Below are positions 25,324 through 34,132 of a stretch of 64,000 nucleotides of DNA, one piece after another. This stretch comes from Colivicinus sp022776215. GTDB lineage: Bacteria; Bacillota_I; Bacilli_A; Erysipelotrichales; Erysipelotrichaceae. Under the pieces are notes generated by a model that worked only from the letters and a program-made list of their open reading frames with translations, did no database searches and was not told the origin of the DNA. The stretch covers positions 1-64,000 of the forward strand of contig JALFIR010000027.1 of assembly GCA_022776215.1 (NCBI GenBank), read 5' to 3'. Every line of letters begins with the position of its first letter. Position 1 is the stretch's first letter. A program made the translations under genes and the position numbers.

Positions 25324-26778
25324 ATGGATAAACAGACAAAGAAGAATCTTCTAATGTATCCTTTGGGGACTGTTGGAAGAGATATGATGTATGCACTATT
25401 TAATAGTTATCTTTTAACTTATACGATGTATACAAGATCTTTAACTAATGCACAGTTAAGTGCTATTACTATTATTATGGTTGCAGCTAGAGTATTCGAT
25501 GCGCTTAATGATCCAATTATGGGTAATTTGATAGAAAGAACAAGGAGCAAGTATGGTAAGTTTAAGCCTTGGTTACTTGGCGGTATCTTGTCTACTTCTG
25601 TTGTGGTGTATGTGATTTTTAATTCTAAATTAGAAGGTTGGGCCTTTATTGTAGAGTTTGGAATTTGTTACTTCTTATATTCAATAACATTTACGATGCA
25701 TGATATTTCTTATTGGGGCATGATACCTGCCTTATCAAGCGATGGGGCAATGAGAGATACTTATACTTCTCGTGCTACTTTGTTTGGCGGCATTGGTAAT
25801 ACCTTGGCTCAAATATTAATACCGATGCTTACAGCTGGTGCTTTGGCACTAGGCGGTTCTTCTAGAAATGCCTATGGCATTATCGCTATTGTTATATGTA
25901 TATTAGGACCTTTGTTCTTGTTGTTTACATTATTTGGAGTGAAGGAAAGAAGAGAGGATAACAAGAAAGTACCACCTTTGTCTTTTAAGAAGATAATTAG
26001 TACTTTTGTGAATAATGATCAATTGTTGTGGATTACTTTTATTTTTCTTCTTCAACAAATAGGTATTAATATTGTCCTTAATGGTATTGGCAATAATTAT
26101 ATCTATTTTGAGTTTGGCTATAAGGGATCATTGTATTCTTTATTTACAACGGTCGGTATGGCAGCTACTGCTTTCTTGATGATTTTCTATCCTTTATTGT
26201 CTAAGAAGTTAAGTAGAAATAAGATGGTTAGTGTTGCCTTGTATATTGGTATAGTAGGTTATTTGATTCATATATTATGTGGTTTGTTTATGGTGACAAG
26301 TCAGGTTAAATTTATGATGATTACTTTAGGATTTATGTTATCGAATTTTGCCCAATATGGTTTGTATCTAATTATGATGATTTCGATTATTAATACGGTT
26401 GAATATAATGAGCTTAAGACTGGTAATCGTGATGAGGCTATTATTTCTTCGGTTAGACCTTTTATCACAAAGTTGGCAAGTGCTTTGGTTGTAGTAATTA
26501 CTACTTTAACTTATATGGCAGTAAATGCGACTAGTTTCACTAATCAGATTTCTTCTCTTGAACAACAGGCAACACAGGGTTTGATTGATGATGTAACAAA
26601 GTCAAAAATGATTGAGACTATTATTAAAAGCACTACTTCCTTACAAAGAAATGGTTTATTGATTGCGATGACGATTATTCCTTGTATCTTTATGATTCTT
26701 TCTTGTGTTTTGTATAAGAAGAAATATATTCTTACTGAAGATAAGTATAAAGAGATTTGTGAACAGTTGGGTGAATAG
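25324..26778 (+). CDS. GPH-family sugar:cation symporter (MelB type)
   Basis: A 484-residue transporter with twelve membrane helices. The first-helix region contains YPLGTVGRDMMYALFNSYL and the conserved ARVFDALNDPIMGNLIERTRSKYGKFKPW loop, which is diagnostic for glycoside-pentoside-hexuronide:cation symporters; the Asp residues in FDALNDP belong to the cation site. A glycosidase is not adjacent, so the sugar cannot be guessed. AGAGGAAAA precedes the ATG. Confidence 0.88.
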   Translation: MDKQTKKNLLMYPLGTVGRDMMYALFNSYLLTYTMYTRSLTNAQLSAITIIMVAARVFDALNDPIMGNLIERTRSKYGKFKPWLLGGILSTSVVVYVIFNSKLEGWAFIVEFGICYFLYSITFTMHDISYWGMIPALSSDGAMRDTYTSRATLFGGIGNTLAQILIPMLTAGALALGGSSRNAYGIIAIVICILGPLFLLFTLFGVKERREDNKKVPPLSFKKIISTFVNNDQLLWITFIFLLQQIGINIVLNGIGNNYIYFEFGYKGSLYSLFTTVGMAATAFLMIFYPLLSKKLSRNKMVSVALYIGIVGYLIHILCGLFMVTSQVKFMMITLGFMLSNFAQYGLYLIMMISIINTVEYNELKTGNRDEAIISSVRPFITKLASALVVVITTLTYMAVNATSFTNQISSLEQQATQGLIDDVTKSKMIETIIKSTTSLQRNGLLIAMTIIPCIFMILSCVLYKKKYILTEDKYKEICEQLGE

Positions 26779-26895
26779 AGATGTCTAATTTGTGCATAGC
26801 TCTTTTAAGACAAAGAAAAGTATGAAAACAATTGTCTAATTAATATTCATTCAAAAACGGATTCATATTTATATGCAAAAAAATGAGGAAATGAA

Positions 26896-27108
26896 ATGAA
26901 AGATATATCTAAATTACAAGAAGGTCAAAAGATTAAGCTCATATTTACTGACGATTATACGATAGAGGGAACTGTTCGTTTTATTGAAGAAGATGAAGAG
27001 TATGACTATGAGTGGACGGTATATCTTGGCTTGGAGGACCAGGAAGAAGGCTTTTTCGCTCACCAAAGTGAAATCAAAGATATTGTGGTCTTAGATCAAA
27101 AGGTTTAA
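26896..27108 (+). CDS. Small acidic protein of unknown function
   Basis: A 70-residue acidic protein with a beta-rich pattern (KIKLIFTDDYTIEGTVRFIEE, then WTVYLGLED). The layout, a short N-terminal helix followed by strands with G-T-V turns, resembles small Sm/Hfq-like or SH3-like folds, but I see no signature that proves it. AATGAGGAAA supplies the ribosome binding site and codon use is normal, so it is probably a real gene. Confidence 0.6.
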   Translation: MKDISKLQEGQKIKLIFTDDYTIEGTVRFIEEDEEYDYEWTVYLGLEDQEEGFFAHQSEIKDIVVLDQKV

Positions 27109-27272
27109 ACAAAGATAGAAACGGATAATGTATATCAAATGACAATATGAATTTTGGCTTTTTAAAATAACAAATTCTGTGTGAGTTATGCTAAATGAAA
27201 GTCGATATATAAAACAAATACTAAACTAGGTTAAAGAAAATTTGTGATGAATTCGATATATCATAGATACTA

Positions 27273-29021
27273 ATGAAGGGTGTCAGTTTAGAGATATTTA
27301 AGAATGAAGAATTATTGAGCATAGCGATATGCTCATTTCTTGTGCTTATTTGTTTCTATTTAATTTATAGAAAGCATAAGAATAAAGAGTTGTTGTGTCT
27401 AGGAAGTATTGTGGTGATATATGGAATCATTTCAATTTGGAATCTAGGTTCTTTTGAAATGCCTATAAGTACTTGGCAACCTGCCACTGATAATCAATCA
27501 TTTATTCTTGAGTTGAGTCAGAGTGAGTTTGAACAGATTAATATCATCTATGGTGAGGGTGACAATAATAGTCTTGTTGGTGAGCATGAATATCAATTAG
27601 GAGTGAATGGTATTGTCCTTGAGGGTTCTAATGATTTAAGCATTTGGGATAATATTGTTACTTTAGATGAAGGACTAATTTATGAGTATCAAAGTATTAA
27701 AGGCTGTTTTAACTATAAATATATCAGGATAAATAGTAGTAGTAAGTTAAATACGATAACCGAGATAGCTTTTTATAATAAAGAGAGTATTGTAGGAACT
27801 AAGGTCTATGAAGATGAGTATGGTGGTAAGTATCCAGCTTCATTGGTAATTGATGAACAGGAAATGATTGAGATTGATCCTATTTATTATGATGAGTTCT
27901 TTTTTGATGAAGTCTATCATGTTAGAAACGCAAAAGAAGTGGCAGATGGCCAGTATATGTATGCCAACACTCATCCATTACTTGGAACTAATATTATCGC
28001 TTTGTTTATTAAATTGTTTGGATTTAGTCCCTTTGTATATAGATTACCAGGAGTCTTGTTTGGTATCTTTATCGTAATAGCTATTTACTATATTTGTAAG
28101 AAATTATTTGATGATATATATTTATCTTGCGTTGGTGCTATCTTGTGTGCTGGTGATTTCATGCACCTAACAACTAGTAGAATTGGTACGCTTGAGCCCT
28201 TTAGCATTTTCTTTATTATTATGATGTATTACTTTATGGTGAAATATTATAAAGAAGATAATTATAAGAAAGAACTAATCAATTTATTATTATCGGGTAT
28301 CTTTATGGGCTTTGCGATAAGTGTTAAGTGGAATGCATGTTACTCGGCAGTTGGCTTGGCTTTTATCTTGTTTAGAAAATTGTTTGAGAAGAAAGAAATG
28401 ATAATCAAGACATTACTTTGGTGCTTATTATTCTTTTTGTTAAATCCGCTTTTGATTTATTGCTTATGTTATTTACCGGATAAAGTATGGAAAGATGATG
28501 TTTTCTCTATTAAGAATGTTTTTGAGCATAATCTTATGATGTTTAAGTATCATCATGAATTAAATGCTAGTCACCCTTTTGAAGCCAGATGGTATGAATG
28601 GTTATTGGACTTAAGACCAATTTGGTACTATGGCAATATCAATGATGGAGTGTCTAATACCATAGCTTGTTTCTCTAATCCCTTATTAACATGGTTTGGT
28701 TTACCTTGTATTGTTTATACTTTATTTAATATTAAGGATAAGAGAGCTTTTGTGATAATTATGGGCTATGTTTCATCACTACTACCTTGGATCTTTATTT
28801 CTAGAACTACCTTTGCCTATCATTTTTATCCAACCAGTATTTTTACAATATTAGTAATTGTCTATACTTTTAGTAAGTTAGGGAATAGAAAGGTAATTAA
28901 TACTTTTATCTTTGTTTATCTATTGATTTTTATTGTTTATTTACCTATATGTACAGGTTTTGGGACAACAAAGGAATATATTAATTTGTTGGAAGTATTG
29001 CCTAAGTGGTATTTTGGTTGA
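27273..29021 (+). CDS. GT39-like membrane glycosyltransferase with an extracytoplasmic beta domain
   Basis: A 582-residue protein. Two membrane helices at the N-terminus (residues about 14-58) are followed by an exported beta-sandwich-like segment (about 65-165, discoidin-like: NGIVLEGSNDLSIWDNIV and YKYIRINSSS). From about 205 the protein-mannosyltransferase-like core begins with FFDEVYHVRNAKEV, then TRIG-type sequence SRIGTLEPFSIFF and multiple helices. This matches polyprenyl-phosphate sugar-dependent PMT-type transferases, which work on the outer face of the membrane. There is no Shine-Dalgarno sequence; TATCAT at 27259-27264 may give a nearly leaderless message. Confidence 0.78.
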   Translation: MKGVSLEIFKNEELLSIAICSFLVLICFYLIYRKHKNKELLCLGSIVVIYGIISIWNLGSFEMPISTWQPATDNQSFILELSQSEFEQINIIYGEGDNNSLVGEHEYQLGVNGIVLEGSNDLSIWDNIVTLDEGLIYEYQSIKGCFNYKYIRINSSSKLNTITEIAFYNKESIVGTKVYEDEYGGKYPASLVIDEQEMIEIDPIYYDEFFFDEVYHVRNAKEVADGQYMYANTHPLLGTNIIALFIKLFGFSPFVYRLPGVLFGIFIVIAIYYICKKLFDDIYLSCVGAILCAGDFMHLTTSRIGTLEPFSIFFIIMMYYFMVKYYKEDNYKKELINLLLSGIFMGFAISVKWNACYSAVGLAFILFRKLFEKKEMIIKTLLWCLLFFLLNPLLIYCLCYLPDKVWKDDVFSIKNVFEHNLMMFKYHHELNASHPFEARWYEWLLDLRPIWYYGNINDGVSNTIACFSNPLLTWFGLPCIVYTLFNIKDKRAFVIIMGYVSSLLPWIFISRTTFAYHFYPTSIFTILVIVYTFSKLGNRKVINTFIFVYLLIFIVYLPICTGFGTTKEYINLLEVLPKWYFG

Positions 29022-29029
29022 TTTTAATT

Positions 29030-29035
29030 TATAAT
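29030..29035 (+). promoter_or_regulatory. -10 element for the zinc operon
   Basis: TATAAT 33 bp before the ZIP start, with no recognisable -35 hexamer. No perfect Zur-type inverted repeat is visible around it. Confidence 0.4.
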
Positions 29036-29067
29036 ACAGTTATCGAAAGCTAACTAGGAGAAGAATT

Positions 29068-29850
29068 ATGAGTAATTATATATATCAATTGGTAGTAGGC
29101 TTACTATTGCCATTAGTAGGTACAACACTAGGTTGTAGTATGATCTTTGTCTTAAAGAAAGATATGGATAAAAAGGTAGAGAAGGTATTGTTAGGTTTTG
29201 CCTCTGGTGTGATGATTGCGGCCTCTGTTTGGTCCTTATTAATACCGTCTATTGATATGGCTAGTGGTATTAAATGGATCCCTGCTGCTGTTGGCTTTAT
29301 GGTTGGTATCTTATTTTTGTTGTTGTTGGATACAGTTATTCCTCATTTACATTTAAATAATGATAAGCCTGAAGGTTTGCCTTCTAAGTTAAATAAATCA
29401 TTTATGTTGGTACTAGCGGTTACCCTTCATAATATTCCAGAAGGAATGGCGGTTGGTGTAGTGTTGGCGGCAATGCTTAAAGGTAATGAGGTTGTAACTC
29501 CTGCTGCTGCCCTTACTTTAGCAATGGGCATTGCGATACAGAATTTTCCAGAAGGAGCCATTGTATCAGCACCTTTAAATAGTGAAGGGATGTCTAAGAA
29601 AAAGTCATTTTTATATGGTGCTATGTCAGGTGTTGTAGAACCAATTGGTGCTATCTTAACTATTCTATCAACTTCATTGATTACACCATTATTACCTTAT
29701 ATGCTATCTTTTGCGGCTGGGGCAATGATTTATGTAGTTGTTGAAGAATTGATTCCTGAAGCACAGGCAGGTGAGCATTCTAATGTTGGTACAATAGCTA
29801 CAGCTATTGGCTTTGTCTTGATGATGGTTTTAGACGTGGCTTTAGGATAA
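29068..29850 (+). CDS. ZIP-family metal (zinc) transporter
   Basis: A 260-residue membrane protein with eight predicted helices. The two metal-site motifs are HNIPEG at residues 121-126 and QNFPEGAIVSAP in the fifth helix, the latter with Asn/Phe in place of the second HxxPEG. A short His-containing loop (PHLHLNN) precedes. ZIP proteins import zinc or related divalent cations into the cytoplasm. It starts the zinc cluster that includes znuABC, supporting zinc as the substrate. TAGGAGAAG is the ribosome binding site. Confidence 0.88.
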   Translation: MSNYIYQLVVGLLLPLVGTTLGCSMIFVLKKDMDKKVEKVLLGFASGVMIAASVWSLLIPSIDMASGIKWIPAAVGFMVGILFLLLLDTVIPHLHLNNDKPEGLPSKLNKSFMLVLAVTLHNIPEGMAVGVVLAAMLKGNEVVTPAAALTLAMGIAIQNFPEGAIVSAPLNSEGMSKKKSFLYGAMSGVVEPIGAILTILSTSLITPLLPYMLSFAAGAMIYVVVEELIPEAQAGEHSNVGTIATAIGFVLMMVLDVALG

Positions 29851-29859
29851 AATATAGAA

Positions 29860-30153
29860 ATGATGGATAGAAGAAAGATTTATAGATTATTGAGTACAAT
29901 TACAATGTTGTTTGTAATTCTTTATTCCATCTTTTTTGTGGCAATTAAAACAAGTCATGAATGTATTGGTGAAGAGTGTCAAACTTGTTACCAAATTGAA
30001 CTTTGTGTAAAGTCTTTAAAGACTATGCCACTTGTGATAGTTATTGTTGCTGGTGTAGTTGTTAAATATATTTTATCCAGGGATGAGTATCCTTGTTTAT
30101 GTAGTGTTGAGGGTAGTACTTTAACATCTTTAAAGATAAAACTTCTAAGTTGA
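29860..30153 (+). CDS. Small Cys-rich membrane protein of the zinc cluster
   Basis: A 97-residue protein with a hydrophobic helix at about residues 12-30, an external loop with the cysteine motif HECIGEECQTCYQIELC, and a second helix at about 55-70. Small proteins with a similar Cys loop are found beside zinc transport genes in Firmicutes, so it may bind or sense zinc outside the cell; the function is unproven. There are two possible starts at 29860 and 29863. No clear ribosome binding site is present. It lies between the ZIP and znuA genes in the same direction. Confidence 0.65.
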   Translation: MMDRRKIYRLLSTITMLFVILYSIFFVAIKTSHECIGEECQTCYQIELCVKSLKTMPLVIVIVAGVVVKYILSRDEYPCLCSVEGSTLTSLKIKLLS

Positions 30154-30205
30154 TATTTATTATATATGGATTAAATAAATATTGATTTGGAGGTAAAAAA
30201 GATTA

Positions 30206-31693
30206 ATGAAAAGAATAATTGTTTTATTACTAAGTGCTTTGATGGTGCTTAGTGTTTTAAGTGGCTGTGATAATAAGAAAAATAATAGTGATAATAAATT
30301 AAAGGTTGTGACTACTATATTCCCTATATATGATTGGGTAAGAGAAGTATTGGGTGATGTTGATGTAGATGTTGAGGTTCTTCTTAATAATGGTGTTGAT
30401 TTACATAGTTATCAACCTAGTATTAAAGATATTGCGAAGATTAATAATGCCGATGTGTTTATGTATGTTGGTGGCGAATCTGATGAGTGGGTTGAGGATG
30501 TTTTAAAGAATCTTGATAAGAATGTAAAAGTAATTAATTTAATGGAAGTTCTAGGGGAAGATGTAAAGAACGAAGAGATTGTTGAGGGCATGGAGGATGA
30601 CCACGATCATAGTAAAGAGGTTTCTACCTTCAAGGATGATGAAGTAGAAGATAGAAGTTTATCTGATTGGAATGGTGAATGGCAATCAGCTTATCCTTTT
30701 GCACTAGATGGAACTTTAGATAAAGCTTTTGAATCAATGGCAAAAGATGGTGAAACGAGCGCTGATGAGTATAAGACTTATTATTTAAATGGATATAAAA
30801 CAGATATCGCAAGCATTGAAATAAAAGGTGATCATATCGATTTTACCTATAATGATGGCACTAAAGTTAGCTCTGATTACAAATATGTAGGTTATTATAT
30901 TCAGAATTGGTCTACAGGAACTAAGGCAGCAATGTGTCGCTTTGAAGCTGAGAATATGGATACTGATGCACCAAAGTATATTGAATTTAATGACCATATG
31001 ATTGAACCAGCTAACGCAGAGCATTTTCATATTAGAATGAGTAACGAAAGTTTTGATGCGATTGTTGATCCTGAAAATTCTTGGCCTACGTTCTTTCCAA
31101 TGGATATGGATGGAGAGGAAATTTGTGAGCATTTAGAGGGGCATGATGGGCACGAATCTGATGGGGAAGAATCTGACGAACATATCTGGTTATCTTTAAG
31201 AAATGCTAAGAAGTGTATTGAGGCTATTAAGGATGTATTGTGTGAGCTTGATCCTACTAACATGGATAGATACAAAAAGAATGCTGAAGAGTATATCGAA
31301 AAGTTAGAGTTATTAGATCAGAAATATATGGAAGTTGTTGACAAGGCTAAGAACGATACTTTGGTATTTGGTGATCGTTTCCCATTTAGATATTTGGTTG
31401 ATGATTATAATTTAAATTATTATGCAGCTTTTGTGGGTTGTTCAACTGAAAGTGAAGCTAGTTTTAATACGATTACTTTTTTAGCTAAGAAGTTAGATGA
31501 ATTGGGTTTAACAAGTATTTTGACGACAGAGGGTAATAATCATAAGATTGCGAAAACAATCATTAAGAATACTGTAAACAAGAATCAAGAGATTTTGACT
31601 TTAAACTCAATGCAGGGAGGAATCTTAGAAGGTTATACTTATTTATCAATCATGGAAAACAATCTTGAAGTGTTGAAGAGGGCTTTAAATTAG
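30206..31693 (+). CDS. znuA: Zinc-binding lipoprotein ZnuA/AdcA with an embedded ZinT domain
   Basis: A 495-residue zinc-binding lipoprotein (lipobox LSGC, Cys 21). Residues 30-125 are the first half of a ZnuA cluster A-I binding protein, with the ligand region DLHSYQPS at 65-72. A short DDHDH segment follows. Residues about 148-312 form a complete ZinT domain (LSDWNGEWQSAYPF, YYLNGYKTDI, AEHFHIRMSN, WPTFFPMDMDGEEI). A second His/acidic loop (GHDGHES) leads into the second half of ZnuA, which resumes at DEHIWLSLRNAKK. In classical AdcA the ZinT domain is at the C-terminus, so this insertion into the His loop is unusual. It hands zinc to ZnuBC. Confidence 0.9.
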   Translation: MKRIIVLLLSALMVLSVLSGCDNKKNNSDNKLKVVTTIFPIYDWVREVLGDVDVDVEVLLNNGVDLHSYQPSIKDIAKINNADVFMYVGGESDEWVEDVLKNLDKNVKVINLMEVLGEDVKNEEIVEGMEDDHDHSKEVSTFKDDEVEDRSLSDWNGEWQSAYPFALDGTLDKAFESMAKDGETSADEYKTYYLNGYKTDIASIEIKGDHIDFTYNDGTKVSSDYKYVGYYIQNWSTGTKAAMCRFEAENMDTDAPKYIEFNDHMIEPANAEHFHIRMSNESFDAIVDPENSWPTFFPMDMDGEEICEHLEGHDGHESDGEESDEHIWLSLRNAKKCIEAIKDVLCELDPTNMDRYKKNAEEYIEKLELLDQKYMEVVDKAKNDTLVFGDRFPFRYLVDDYNLNYYAAFVGCSTESEASFNTITFLAKKLDELGLTSILTTEGNNHKIAKTIIKNTVNKNQEILTLNSMQGGILEGYTYLSIMENNLEVLKRALN

Positions 31694-31695
31694 TT

Positions 31696-32301
31696 ATGAC
31701 TATAAAGTGTATTGATTTAGATATCGGTTATGATGGTAAGACCGTTGTATCTGGTTTAAATTTTGAGATTAATGATGGCGATTATTTATGTATTGTAGGT
31801 GAGAATGGTTCAGGTAAGACTACACTTATGAAAACACTATTAGGTTTGATACCATTGTTGGGCGGCAGTATTCAAGGTTTAAATAAGAATGATATAGGTT
31901 ATCTTCCCCAAATAAGTGATATCCAAAAGGATTTTCCCGCTACTGTTGAAGAAGTTGTTTTATCAGGAACTAAGAAGTTATTTTATAGAAAAAAGGAAAA
32001 AGATTTGATGAGATTTAATTTAGAAAGATTAAATATCGCAAATCTTTCAAAGTGCAAATTTTCTGAATTATCAGGAGGGCAAAGACAAAGGGTACTTTTA
32101 GCTAGAGCACTTTGCGCAAGTAAGAAGATCTTATTATTGGATGAACCGGTATCAGGATTAGATCCTAAGGCAACAGCTATGATGTATGAGATTATCAATA
32201 AATTAAATAAGGAAGATGGAATGACTATCATAATGATTTCTCATGATTTAAATGGTTCTTTAAAATATGCAAGTAATGTTTTAAATGTAGGTGAAAAATA
32301 A
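31696..32301 (+). CDS. znuC: Zinc ABC transporter ATPase
   Basis: A 201-residue ABC ATPase, short for the family (usually 220-250). Walker A GENGSGKTT is near residues 35-43, the signature is LSGGQRQR and Walker B is ILLLDEPVSGLDP; the switch histidine is in MISHDLNG. The ATG lies two bases after the znuA stop with no separate ribosome binding site, and it overlaps znuB by one base, so the subunits are coupled. Confidence 0.9.
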   Translation: MTIKCIDLDIGYDGKTVVSGLNFEINDGDYLCIVGENGSGKTTLMKTLLGLIPLLGGSIQGLNKNDIGYLPQISDIQKDFPATVEEVVLSGTKKLFYRKKEKDLMRFNLERLNIANLSKCKFSELSGGQRQRVLLARALCASKKILLLDEPVSGLDPKATAMMYEIINKLNKEDGMTIIMISHDLNGSLKYASNVLNVGEK

Positions 32302-33125
32302 TGATAGATAAGTTAATTATGTATTTAAATTATCCCTTTGTGCGTTATGCCTTTATTGTTGGTGTGTTGGTTGCCTTGTGTTCATCATTGTTTGGTGTGA
32401 TATTGGTGTTAAAGAGATTTTCTTTTATTGGAGATGGTCTATCTCATGTAGCCTTTGGGGCAATGACCATTTCTACTGTCTTAAGTATTCAAAATGAATT
32501 ACCTTTTGTGATGTTGTTTACGATAATTGTTGCCATTATTATCTTGAATAACAAGAAGATTAGGAGTGATGCGTTGATTGGGATGTTGTCGGTTGGCTCT
32601 TTGGCAATTGGTTATTTGCTGATGAACATATCAGGTACTTCAGCTAATGTGGCAGGTGATGTTTGCAGTACCTTGTTTGGTTCTACTTCGATTCTCACTT
32701 TATCTATTAGCGATGTTTATTTGTGCGTAATATTATCGATAGTTGTAATTATTTTATTTATAGGGCTTTACAACAAGATATTCTCAATTACCTTTGATGA
32801 AAATTTTGCCAAGGCGGTAGGTGTAAACGTAGAATTTTATAATCTAATATTTGCGATTGTTATTGCGATTATCATCGTTTTGGCAATGAATCTTGTTGGT
32901 TCTTTATTGATATCAGCCTTAGTAATCTTTCCATCTTTATCAGCTATGTGCATCTTTAAAAGTTTTAAGGGGGTGACTATTTGTGCTGCTTTCTTAGCGA
33001 TACTTTGTTCATCTTTAGGAATATTAATATCGATACTAACAAGTACACCTGTTGGCTCTACGATTGTAGTAGTTCAGATAGTTGCTTTTATCTTGTGTAA
33101 CTTAATAGGACTTATTAGAAGATGA
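32301..33125 (+). CDS. znuB: Zinc ABC transporter permease
   Basis: A 274-residue membrane protein of the ABC-3 family with seven to nine helices. Recognisable parts are FVRYAFIVGVLVALCSSLFGV, the RFSFIGDGLSHVAFGAM loop and the VGSLLISALVIFPS segment. It forms the channel through which zinc from the binding protein crosses the membrane. It overlaps znuC at TAATG and the next lipoprotein at ATGA. Confidence 0.92.
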   Translation: MIDKLIMYLNYPFVRYAFIVGVLVALCSSLFGVILVLKRFSFIGDGLSHVAFGAMTISTVLSIQNELPFVMLFTIIVAIIILNNKKIRSDALIGMLSVGSLAIGYLLMNISGTSANVAGDVCSTLFGSTSILTLSISDVYLCVILSIVVIILFIGLYNKIFSITFDENFAKAVGVNVEFYNLIFAIVIAIIIVLAMNLVGSLLISALVIFPSLSAMCIFKSFKGVTICAAFLAILCSSLGILISILTSTPVGSTIVVVQIVAFILCNLIGLIRR

Positions 33126-33628
33126 AGAAGATAATTTATGTGTTAGTTGTGTTGTTAATTCTTAGTGCTTGTAATAAAAAGGAAGTGGAACAACAAGATA
33201 GCGATAAACAAACAATTGTTGATGTAGATTATCAAAGTGAGATTGAGGAAACAATCAAGGAAGAAAATGTTATAGAAGAAGAAATTGATGATGGTGAAAT
33301 AGATATCGACTTGAGTGAATTAACTAGTATCATGGCATATTGTGAGGTATGCAACATCATATCTGATTTAGATAATAATAAAGGAAAGAGAATCAAGATA
33401 AGGGGGATGTTGGAATATTATGAGGACCCTGAAACTAAAGAAAAAACATTTGGTTGTACAGTAATGGATGCCACCGCTTGTTGTTCTCTTGGTTTGATGT
33501 TTGTTCCTGTTGATGATGCAAATTTACCAGAGAAATATTCGATTGTTAATGTGACTGGTGTCCTTGAAGTGTATGAAAAAGATGGGTATGAATTGTGTAG
33601 GTTAAAGGATGCTATTGTAGAATGGTGA
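33122..33628 (+). CDS. Zinc-operon lipoprotein with an OB-like domain
   Basis: A 168-residue exported lipoprotein (lipobox LSAC). A long acidic linker (residues about 20-60) leads to a beta-rich domain with GKRIKIRGMLEYYED, a TACCSLGLMFVP cysteine pair and YSIVNVTGVLEVYEKDG. Proteins with this ending are often found at the end of zinc uptake operons; their task is unknown. Nearby Cys residues in YCEVCN could bind metal. The start overlaps znuB by four bases. Confidence 0.7.
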   Translation: MKKIIYVLVVLLILSACNKKEVEQQDSDKQTIVDVDYQSEIEETIKEENVIEEEIDDGEIDIDLSELTSIMAYCEVCNIISDLDNNKGKRIKIRGMLEYYEDPETKEKTFGCTVMDATACCSLGLMFVPVDDANLPEKYSIVNVTGVLEVYEKDGYELCRLKDAIVEW

Positions 33629-33630
33629 TG

Positions 33631-33660
33631 TTGACAAGGAAGGTGTTAAGTAGATAAAAT
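33631..33660 (+). promoter_or_regulatory. Promoter of the marR-TSUP pair
   Basis: TTGACA at 33631-33636, an 18-bp spacer and TAAAAT at 33655-33660. Confidence 0.7.
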
Positions 33661-33668
33661 AATACAAG

Positions 33669-33689
33669 TTTGAATAGTTCAAATTTGAA
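33669..33689 (+). promoter_or_regulatory. MarR-type operator
   Basis: TTTGAA at 33669 faces TTCAAA at 33678 across TAG, and a further TTTGAA follows at 33684. The palindrome starts about where transcription would start, ideal for repression of its own gene. Confidence 0.65.
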
Positions 33690-33703
33690 GTAAAGGAGGA
33701 ATC

Positions 33704-34132
33704 ATGGAATCACAAATTGCTTTCTTAAACAAGTATGGACGTGCTTATGTTACTTATTGTAAGTCGATATGTAGAGAATATGATATTAATCAGACAGAAT
33801 TTGATATCTTGATGTTCTTTGGCAATAATCCAGAATATGATTGTGCTAAGGATATTGTGGATGTTAGAAAGATTAAGGCTAATCTTGTTTCTATTAATGT
33901 TGATAAGCTTGTTAATGATGGTTATCTTGAAAGAAAACTAATGTTAAATGATCGTCGTAAGTATCGTTTAGTACTAACAAAACAAGGCAAGGCATTAGTT
34001 AAGAAAGGCAAAGAAGTCCAAGATTCTTTTTTTGAATTACTATTCAATTCGGTTAGTGCTAAGGATAGAAGTGCTTTTAATAAGGTTTTAGAACTAATTG
34101 ATAATAACTTGGAGAGGATTTTGAAAGATTAA
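33704..34132 (+). CDS. MarR-family transcription regulator
   Basis: A 142-residue winged-helix regulator. The recognition part is DCAKDIVDVRKIKANLVSINVDKL and the wing is ERKLMLNDRRKYRLVLT, the DRRK wing being a family hallmark. Helices at both ends serve as the dimer interface. AAAGGAGG precedes the ATG and a palindromic operator lies just upstream, so autoregulation is likely. Its stop overlaps the start of the TSUP exporter by one base, suggesting control of that exporter. Confidence 0.88.
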   Translation: MESQIAFLNKYGRAYVTYCKSICREYDINQTEFDILMFFGNNPEYDCAKDIVDVRKIKANLVSINVDKLVNDGYLERKLMLNDRRKYRLVLTKQGKALVKKGKEVQDSFFELLFNSVSAKDRSAFNKVLELIDNNLERILKD

